NCBI GenBank assembly: GCA_964035795.1
Contig: OZ038320.1
Coordinates: 4,465,896-4,529,895, forward strand
DNA length: 64,000 bases
Direction: 5' to 3'
Source: Pterobdella sp. o SKG-2022
Lineage: Eukaryota; Annelida; Clitellata; Hirudinida; Piscicolidae
Position numbers and translations under genes: made by a program. Under the pieces are notes generated by a model. It saw only the letters and a list, made by a program, of their open reading frames with translations. It searched no databases and had not been told where the DNA came from. Below, piece after piece: positions 54,101 through 64,000 of the stretch. Position 1 is the first letter of the stretch, and every line of letters begins with the position of its first letter.

Positions 54101-55212
54101 ATTTGATGAAAATTTTTGCAGATAATAATGGAATATATAATTGGAAAAAAATCAAAAATAGCACAAATGTGAAAATTTCATGATTTTTTCAAAAAGTGAT
54201 TATAATGAAAAAGTTTGTTTGCACAAACCCAATTGTGGTTTCGAGTTATAAGTAAGTAACTTTTTAAAAAATTTCAATTTTTCTCAATCAAAAAATTAAG
54301 ATTAAAATGATGATTCTCAAATAATCACAAAAATCATATTTGTTAAAAAAATTTTAGAAATTTTTTAGACCAGCAACTATTTATTCGTTAGGCAATTTAC
54401 TTAGCACAGACTATTACCTAAATGTATTTTTTTTATAATTCACGCTCGTATAGAATTTACTAAAACTAAATGAACATTTCAACCGCTTTTTAAACCTAAT
54501 GTAGTTTCAATACTTTTTTATGATGAAGAATTCCATAAATCATCTATCAATTAGTAGTTCAGCTCAAAATATTGGAATAAAGATAAAGAAAAAAATGAAA
54601 TCTTACAATAAACAAGAGTTAAAAAATTGAAGATAGTTGTTGATCGAAAAAAATTTTCACAAAATAATATTAAGTTTTCAAGAGATTATTTAAAACTATA
54701 CTTCAGAAATATCAAGTATCTATAAAATCTCTGTGTTAAACATCACAATGACAAATTTTGTAGATTATTGTTTTCATTATTATTATTAATTTTACCAACG
54801 AACAAAAGTATTAGATTTTCTAAAACTTTGTAAATATGAAAGACTACAGACATGACGTGCTCTCTTACTGAATTTTTCATATGTTATAGTCATTGTAATT
54901 TCTCATACTATGAGTTATATATATTTCGGAAAAAAGCTTTTAAATATTCAAGAATAATTAAAAATTTTTAATTTACACATTTGAAATCGATAAATTACGT
55001 CTATAAGAGCTAAACAACAAAAAAGATTTCATTATTGTTCTACAGGGTGAGTTCAACTCTATATCACGAGTTCACACGAATCAAAAATTTTATATACTAG
55101 TTTTTTTTGTGTAACTTTTTATATCGAAAATTGTTTTTTTCAAAATCTGAAAGAAAATAAGAAAATGCAAAAAAAAATGCATAAAATCAAATAGTTAGTT
55201 GTTAAGTAATAA
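51110..55212. other. Abd-B upstream region
   Basis: About 4.1 kb, AT-rich, without supported genes. It contains the 15-mer AATTTGCAATGGTGT at 52714-52728 (shared with the Ubx upstream region), CATACATCGTCATAA at 52855-52869, and a GC-rich motif cluster at 52887-52970. A direct repeat of GAGTTCA lies at 55049 and 55068. No clear TATA/Inr pair was found close to the ATG. Confidence 0.6.
52887..52970 (-). promoter_or_regulatory. Possible Abd-B promoter or proximal enhancer: E-box and two CCAAT boxes
   Basis: A compact GC-richer island about 1.8 kb upstream of the Abd-B ATG. It has CACGTG at 52897-52902 and two reversed CCAAT boxes (ATTGG at 52924 and 52953), which read forward on the Abd-B strand; GCGGCCAATGG is one context. 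If it is a promoter, Abd-B would need a 5' UTR intron or a long leader. The TCTCAATAG acceptor-like string just upstream of the exon 1 frame (near 51137) would allow this. Confidence 0.3.
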
Positions 55213-55218
55213 AGATAT

Positions 55219-56109
<891 letters not shown>

Positions 56110-59100
56110 GATTGCAAAAATTCCATTTATCAATATCCTCTTGATCAACTATTTCAAATTTTCATTTGATTTAGCTTCTTTAAAACCATAAAAAAATTTC
56201 ATATTCATATAAAAGTAATATTTCCACATAGCTGATTGAAAACACATGTTAGTGAAACTGATATTAAAAATGATCTACCACGTTGCTGTAAAACTTGAAA
56301 CGTCAAACAATGAATTTATTCTAATTTTATTCAAAAAAAAAATATTTTTTTGTATTTTTCATAATTCAAAATTGAGTTATAAATTTGAAGTTTTTAATTA
56401 CTGTTATTAAAAATAATCCTACTTTTTTGATTTATATTTCATTTATTTCGACCTTTGAATATTTTTCCGTATTCAAAAAATTTGACCTTTTTTCTGAATG
56501 AGTCGAATTAAAGATTTTTATAGTATTAATTAAATTATTTTTTGGAAAAGTTTCATATTTATTTGATGAAAATTTTTTGAAATAATAAAATCTAAGAAAA
56601 TATTGTCGAAAAAACATCAGCATTTTTACTACAAAATATAAAAATAATACTTTTGAAAAAACACTATTGAGGGATTTATATAGTAGACTGCCATTTATTT
56701 TGAATATAAGATATTGACCGTTCTTACTACTCATTAGAATCTATTATTAAGCCGCAACTCGTTAAATCGATTTCAACTACTGCTGTGTACCAAGTCAAGG
56801 ATTTAAGTTATATTTTCAGAATTATCGCCAAAGTGATTTTGAGTTATACAATTAAGTAAAATTTAGATCATAATATGTATATTATCATTATAAAAGCTGT
56901 TTTAAAAATTTGTGGTAGTAAAAGTTTATTATTTTTTTCAGAAGTTTATAAACAAAAACAATGTATTAAAGTTTTTTAAAAATCATTTATCCCAAATTTT
57001 TTCAATCTTTTTTGTTTCAAAATATTTTTTTCTATTTTTTTGAAAAACACAAAGTTTAGTATTTTTTTTGTAAAATACTCATATTCCAAAAGTTCCTTTA
57101 TTTTAATTTGAATAAAACTAAACTCTTTTTATTATGTTTTTAAAAATTTTCGGAAATTTCTTCACAGAACTTCATTATTGGGGAATAAAACCATTTTAAT
57201 TTTGATAAATGATGTTTTAGTAAGAGCTTTTGAAGTGTTTCAGCAAACGGAGCATATAAATAACAATAAAAACTGATAACTACAACATGAAGATATGAAA
57301 CAAAAGGTCCTATCTATCATCCACTTGAATAAATTTAGAGTTTCATCCCTTAAAAACAAAATTAATATTGAAATAAAAAACTCAAAATTTAGAAAAAATT
57401 TTCAAAAAAAATTTTTTAAATAACCTACAATTTATTTTTTAAATTCAATTTTTAAATATGTTTCATCTTTGTTTTTCAACCATTCTTGATAAATAGATTT
57501 CTCAAAAGAATATAAAATCTTCCATCAATTTTCAGCATATACTACTCACAATTTTTTTCTATTTACGATGTTGACAAATTTCTTTTGAAAATTTTTCAAT
57601 AAATTCAGAAAAAATTTTCAAATTTGGCATTCACTCAAACTGCATTAGAATAAGTATATTTTAACTTATTCTCTAGAGTATGTCACTAAAGTGATGGCAA
57701 TGAATTTTTGTTATTTATGAAAATAACATATGGAGTCTTAATTTTAATATGCATTAAATAAGCATTTTTTTTGTCAATTGTCAATACAGATCAAATAACA
57801 ACTATAAAATATATAAAAGCATGTTACTTATGTTTAATATTCTTTTTATGATGAAAATTTCAGTTTCAACATCAAACACAATTTTTACATATACATTTAA
57901 AAAAAGCAGATTATTCAGTTTTTATGTGTAAAAAACCCTTTTAATAAAAAAAATAGATATAATTCGCTCACACCTGATTTGAAACATACTGTTTTCTAAT
58001 TACACCTTTTCATTATTCTCGCTTTTTTCTCAGCATCATAGCAAAAGATCATAACAAATGAGACACCTACTTATAAGAAAGAATAGGCTTTGTTATCAAA
58101 AATCTTTTGATCTCCCACACAAAACATAGAAAGATTTTCTCAATTACAATGAGTACGTTATATCTGCAAATAATTATGAATTCTAGTTCGTGTCAATGTA
58201 TCGTATATGAAGTTTATCTTTCATCATTTGAGATGCTTCGGTTGAAGGATAAACGAAATTAGTTTGACCTAAGAACTTGCTCTGTATTAGAGCATCCTTG
58301 TTTGAAACAAATGTTCCCAACTTCTCCATAATAATTATGAGCAGATTAAGAAACTTTCAATGCAAGATGTTTGTGTTTATAAGTTTTGTGCTATAAATAT
58401 ATTTTGCTATAAATATTTCCGGCTATAAATTTTCTACAGCAATAAAGTCTTTTTGTGTAATAAACATTCTGATATTACCCAACAGAGAAGCTAAAAACAT
58501 TAGCAAGTAAAAGAACCGTCAGCAATTGGTTGAAAATAACACCTACAGAATCTTATTTGAAAAAATGCATTTTAGTATAAACTATAAGTTTTATTTTGAA
58601 ATCATTAAATTCAAAAATATGAGTATATCCTTTTCAAATGATCTAAAAAAACAAGAACATAATATAAACTTGATAATATAAGATATTCTTTGAAAAAGTT
58701 TCGTGTAATAAGTTTTTCAATAAACCATAGTTTTATTATTATATTATGATATGTTCTCAAAATTTTCAACGAACTTAATTCATCAATAAAGTACGAATAT
58801 CGTTCAAACATTTATATCTGTTCACCAATTTCTCTCATTAACTTCTTTCTGTTGAATCAAAACCTACCATACTATTATCTGTTTCAGGTTTGGCATGTTT
58901 TTTAAATGAATTAATCAGTATACATTTTCAAAGACTAGAATCTAAACAAGCAAAGCTGCAAAAATCTAGTAGCTAAATTATATTTTTAAGAAAAAGTCTG
59001 AATGCCGGAAAACGTCAGTTAAGAATTGAAAAATTAGTCCAAAAAGTCGGCAAACAAAAAACTATTTAATGCTTTTGAAGCTTAGTAGCCTAAAATAATG

Positions 59101-60250
59101 GTATAAAAAAAGCACATTCAGTTTTAATTTTTGAATTCACAAAATTTTTCAAAAACAATTTTCTATAAGCTTCAGGTATCTAATCAACTAATTTCTTACA
59201 AAGTTTGAGCCTTCTTCATAAAGGCAAGAAATTCTTTTTGCAATGTTTCTCAATAAATTGAGAACAAAACATTTTAGTCATGAAAAATTATGTTCCATTT
59301 TGTTTAATAAACATTGAACAAACATAATATAAAAAAACAAGAACTTGAAAAATTTTTAACCTTCGTCATGAACAATAGTCCTAAAAGATCATGTTGCAAA
59401 CGCCTAAAAATTGATATTGATTATTTACCGGTGATTAAAGTTCATAAACGTGTTAAATGGACTAAAATGAACAAGATCTTGAATAACATTTAAAACAAAT
59501 CTTCCATTTACTGAAACTTCTACAAGCTACTTAGCTTGTAGTATTGAAAGGGAGGAGTTAGTTAAAAGCTTTGAGCAATCCCGAAGCTTAGTTATGATGT
59601 TTTAGTTATAATTGATAGTTTGAGCTACGCCTTAAAAGTTCAGAAAATGGATTTTGAGTATGAAAATATTCAAAAATTTAAATTTGAAATATTTTTTATG
59701 AATTTTTGATTAACATTACAATAAGAATCGATCGTTTGAAAATCTGACTCAAGTAAGAAAAATTTTGATTACAAATAATTATAAATTAGTTTGGCATGTA
59801 AAGAAATATTTAAAGTTCCAAAGTGATAATTTAAAAATGGAAATTTATAGTCGATGAATTTTTATTTAAAAAATTTGAATGCTATAAAGATTTAATTGTT
59901 ATGAGTGTTTAGTATAAATACGAAACAACACGGAACCTTTATAATTATATACTACTTGTGAGTATGTTTGTGAATGCAATGTGTATCACAACAATGGGAG
60001 ATTTAGTAGTATAAATTAACGAAATGTAGTAGGCAAAGCATAAGCAGGTAGACTTTGTGATGAGCATGCGATATTTTCTGATAAAGGTCATACCGAGGTT
60101 ATCAAGAATTATACTCATGTCAGTCTTTTTTATTTCCAAAGATAATTTGAGATATTCTACAGATAATCTTGAAAAGTTAGTTTTTTAATAAATTTTTGTT
60201 ACATTCAAGAAATATTTATAAAGACTCGAATTTATTACAGAATGGAAGAT
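56110..60250. other. AT-rich region, no genes supported
   Basis: Only short ORFs. Contains the 16-bp-period GCTATAAAT array at 58390-58437. No coding-like GC patches or recognised transposon were seen. Confidence 0.6.
58390..58437 (+). repeat. Three-copy 16-bp tandem element
   Basis: GCTATAAAT starts at 58390, 58406 and 58422, exactly 16 bp apart, with decayed spacer sequence between copies. It is probably an old short tandem duplication; a binding-site array is possible. Confidence 0.6.
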
Positions 60251-60406
60251 ATTTGAAGAATGTCTTACTGTCTTTTACCCTAAAAACAGTGGAATTTTTG
60301 AAAAACATTGGGAATTTTCAGTGAAAACTGATAATTTTTCAATGTTTATAAAATAATAAGTTCTCTGTTTTAGAGTAAAAGATAGGTACAGACATAACTA
60401 TTTGAA
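60251..60406. mobile_element. MITE-like imperfect hairpin with flanking 7-bp direct repeat
   Basis: 60260-60395 folds into one long imperfect stem. Paired blocks include TGTCT/AGACA (60261/60390), TCTTTTAC/GTAAAAGA (60271/60375), AAACATTG/CAATGTTT (60303/60340) and CAGT/ACTG (60319/60327), closing on a GAAA tetraloop at 60323-60326. ATTTGAA lies just outside on both sides (60251-60257 and 60400-60406), which could be a target-site duplication. There is no ORF. It could instead be a hairpin RNA precursor. Confidence 0.45.
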
Positions 60407-63400
60407 ATACAAGAACCTCATCTAGAAATCAAAAGATGTTAAAAAAAAGCTGTAATACTGAAGAAAAAAATTCAAATAAATTATTAAGGTATTGAAGTTT
60501 TATAATACAAAGAACAACAAGCTTACTGTTTACGTATAATGAAAGAAGCTAATTATTATGCTGGTAGACGAGTAATATTTTATGCAAATTTTGTGTTCTC
60601 CTGAAGTTGAAATTATCAAAACACGAGATAAATAAATTATTGAAATGGATAAAACTGAATTTTGATAAATTAAGGTTGAGATAGGATAAATGTACAAGAA
60701 TGTTTTATATTTCACAAGATTTAATCAAATTTACAAACATCGTCTTACAATGAATTTTATGTTTGATTTTAAAATTTTGACTTATCTTGCATTAATTTTC
60801 ATATTTTTTGGGGATTTTTTATTAATAATATATGACATAGACTTTTACAGAAAATAAAATGAATGCAGAATATGAATAATTGATTAACAATTACCAGTAT
60901 TTTGCACATCATTATTAAATATATTTTATAGATAAGAGTTTTTATAATCATATAATCTTTCAAATATTTTCTCTTAGAAAAACACAATGAAACATTCGAG
61001 ATGTTTTTGCTATCATCCTGGTTCTCTATTTTTTATTGAGTTTGTGTTAATAAGCTTTTATGAAAAATTTGTTAGACCTTATCAAGGTTCTCAATATAAT
61101 CTGTTGTTTTACTATGTTTAAAAATGAAATTTTATCTTTTGTCATACATTATGTAAAATTTTTTTAAAACACTGATTTTTTAACTTATTTTTTCCATATT
61201 ATGACTTGTATTATTTTTTTAAAAAACATAAAATAATTACCATGCAGACATTTTACTTTTTATAATGTTTATAACAAACCTTATTATAACTTAATATGAT
61301 AAACACATCCAGTCTTTCAAATAATTTTTTATCCCATGCATTGGAAGGATATACAAAAAAAACCATTTCATTAAATCAATTATGGAAATAAGCATATTCT
61401 ATATTTATTTTTATAAAATTGAAAAAATAGTCCTTCACAGCTTTTCTTTTGGCAGTTTCCTTAGACATTTGATATGATTAGTATCAAAACATAAATATCT
61501 TCCGTTTAATGATTCAATGATAAAATTTGAACATTACACTAGTTTTGTTTAACTAAAACATACAACAGATAAAGCTTACATAATAGTTTTCTACATCAAT
61601 TTTAAATTTAATAGAATATGTTCCCTAGGTGTCGTACATGTTATCCTTTAACTTGGTTTTATCAAATCTAAGATTGATTGACAATGCTATTGTTACATAA
61701 CATACTCTCTTTAAACACACATACATCGTCATAAGTTTCTACATTGCATATTGACTTGATTATTTATCGATTTGCTATAGATATAAAGTAGTTTATAAAT
61801 TTCAAAATTCTACTATGTAACCAAAGCTTTTCATATAATACTTAAATCCTCAAAATAATGAAAAATTTTCTGTGAACTATTAGGAATACGTTAAAATATC
61901 TCAAAACTTTAATATTGTTAAGAAAGATTCTCTTTTAGGTTAATTTAATTATAGGATTCACTCCTTCAATGTAATAGATTCATTCAAGCATATAAGCTGG
62001 TTTATGATTACGTTGAAGCGTTGATCAGGGTTTAAGGTGAAATTCTTTGCCACTAATTATGTTTATAAAATAAATTAGAGATGAAAACAAGATGATGAAA
62101 TACCTAAGGTTTAATAAAAATTAGGATATTATATATTTTTTGTTTTTTTTTGTTCATATTTCCTATTGAATCGAGTTCGTGAAATTTGAAAAGAATCACT
62201 AGAATGAAAAAACATTATTGTAGTTAATTACTTTGAACCGTTGAGTTGTTAGTATTCAGTAATTGCTTTAGGAAATTGTTTTCCATGTGTAAATTTTGAG
62301 TAGAATAACACTATTTTCATTTTTTTTTTTTTGTTTGACATTATTAAAAAAACTATTCAAAACATTACTTAAATTTTCAAGTTAAATTATATCAAAAGTC
62401 CGTGTTGATTCCATTCTAACAGACTAGAAATATGATTCATAGAATTTGAGAAAATTATGAAATAGATAAGGTATCAATAAAAAAATCAGAAATAATATTT
62501 ATATCATCCACAACTTTCTAACATTTTTTTCAAAAATTTATCAAATAATAAAAGCAAAAATTTTCGATCTAAATGTCTCTTTGAGAGATACCATCGATAA
62601 TGACATCTATTCTATTGATGTACTTCTATAGAAAACATTACTTTTTATTCTGTAATTTCTTCCGAGAAAAAATTAAAAGAATAGTGTGCGTGTAAAAAAA
62701 TAATTTTTCTGCAGAAATTCAGAAGGTACATTTGAAAGTAAAAGAAAAATGTTCATAAATCCTAATAAAATGATCGTTTACGATACATATAATCTCAATA
62801 TATTGCAATTTACTGGGTCGTTTACATTTTTATTTTTCTTCATATGCCATAACTGTATTGAGTCAATCTATATTCTCAAGTTTATAACAAGTAAAATCAT
62901 AGCTTCTGAAAGTGTGGTAATAAAATATTTACAGGATTCAAATGTAATCATTCCTATCTTCACTGTTTAACAGTGAAGTCAAACGTTGTTGTCGATTTTA
63001 TACTATAAAAATAAAATTTTTAGTTATTTCCAATGATAGAAATTTTTGAAGCTCAAATGCTAGAAAGTTTTATTTTTGTCAGATAGCGTTTTTCCTTTCG
63101 ATATGTTATTGGCGGCCATTTTGAATAATTCCGTAAATATATATGTTCATATAAACAAACTTAATCGAAAAAGAAATTCTAGACAAAAATATAAAATATA
63201 ATAATTCGAAAAATTTTATTCTTGTTGATGCAAATTCTTGACTGAACCGGTTAGTTATTAAATTGAAAATGTTTATCGCATCAATTTGTTAGCTGTTTAA
63301 AATAAAATTTAATAAATTTTCTGTTAATTTTCTAGTGAAAACATTTATTCACTCAAAATTTTTTGTTTGAAAAAAAAATAAATTCATACCAAAATGATTG

Positions 63401-64000
63401 CAATGATAATTTAAATTTGAATTAGTATATAGTTTTCTGCAATTAATTAAAGTTAGCTAACAAACAATCCAAACTTTCCAATGATTTTCTGTTTTTTCTA
63501 ACGGGTCCAAAAATATTAAAAAAAATTTATCAAATGTGTTTTCTGGTAAAAAGAGAGGTACAAATGACAGTTTGGAAATTACTAGCTCTTTCATATAGTT
63601 GAATGAATTTTTATAAATTTTGTTATACATGATTTTGACATCAAAGTTACTTCTTTTATTCACACCTGCACCAGGTTCTTATTAAATAGCTTCAAAAATG
63701 ATAGGTTTCAAAAATTTATATTTTAATTTCAGTAACTTCTATATCTGATTTAAACTTAAAATATATTTCAAATATATGATTTATAAAATATTTAAAAAGT
63801 TCTCTCAATAATTACATTGAAAAACCATGTTTAAAATCTAGTTTTTTAGTTTAACTGAGTTTCTTCAAAAGATTGAACTAAAGTGTTTTATGAATAATAA
63901 AAAAAAAAAAAATTACTCAAATCATAAAAATCAGGTTATATCCCATCAATATTTAATTTATGAAGGACTTTTCAAAATTACATTGTGAAAGTTTCTTTGT
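60407..64000. other. AT-rich region to the window end, no genes supported
   Basis: Contains a second copy of CATACATCGTCATAA (61720-61734), the 21-bp palindrome at 62958-62978, a YY1/Pho-like GCGGCCATTTT at 63112-63122, AACCGGTT (Grainyhead-type) at 63245-63252, and an A-run at about 63899-63912. The short ORFs lack any recognisable protein features. Confidence 0.6.
62958..62978. repeat. 21-bp perfect palindrome
   Basis: CTTCACTGTT and AACAGTGAAG flank a single central T; the arms are 10 bp with 40% GC. It could be a dimer-type transcription factor site or a small cruciform. No coding context. Confidence 0.7.

Overview
The window is very AT-rich eukaryotic nuclear DNA, mostly non-coding, with GT-AG introns. 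It carries two neighbouring posterior Hox genes, both on the minus strand. The right-hand gene (51109 to 45587, two exons, 340 aa predicted) is Abdominal-B: its homeodomain has the Abd-B signature with Trp at homeodomain position 32. The left-hand gene (40140 to 36094, two exons, 329 aa predicted) is best read as Ultrabithorax: YPWM hexapeptide, a nine-residue linker to the homeodomain, and a UbdA-type tail after the homeodomain. Both genes are split by one intron just before the homeobox. The order and shared orientation (Abd-B upstream, Ubx downstream) match an intact arthropod Hox cluster.

abd-A, which normally lies between these two, is not seen. The whole spacer is about 5.4 kb, contains one 200-base assembly gap (41501-41700), and shows no third homeobox. 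Both homeodomains are unusually divergent for an arthropod, and the Ubx C-terminus is Ser/Thr-rich instead of the insect poly-Ala/Gln form. Together this suggests a fast-evolving arthropod that has lost abd-A, for example a copepod, another derived crustacean or a mite. This is inference; no species-diagnostic sequence was recognised.

Layout: 1-36093 is a Hox-free region 3' of Ubx (presumably towards Antp). It holds scattered higher-GC patches, a near-perfect 52-bp hairpin at 5842-5893, and a possible small two-exon minus-strand gene at 22650-23112. 36094-40140 is Ubx with a 3.06 kb intron that includes a (TA)n tract and three TAATTA sites spaced exactly 11 bp. 40141-45586 is the Ubx/Abd-B spacer. 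45587-51109 is Abd-B with a 4.5 kb intron. 51110-55212 is the Abd-B upstream region, with a cluster of CCAAT and CACGTG motifs. 55219-56109 is a (GATA)n tract of about 220 units. 56110-64000 is AT-rich DNA with a 136-nt MITE-like hairpin, a 16-bp-period tandem element and a 21-bp perfect palindrome.

No rRNA, tRNA, CRISPR array, complete transposon or known Hox-cluster microRNA (miR-10, miR-iab-4/8) was recognised by eye. The short ORFs elsewhere look like chance frames in AT-rich DNA. The possible novelty here is cis-regulatory: motif clusters, a 15-mer shared upstream of both Hox genes, YY1/Pho-like ATGGCG sites, and the long GATA tract.
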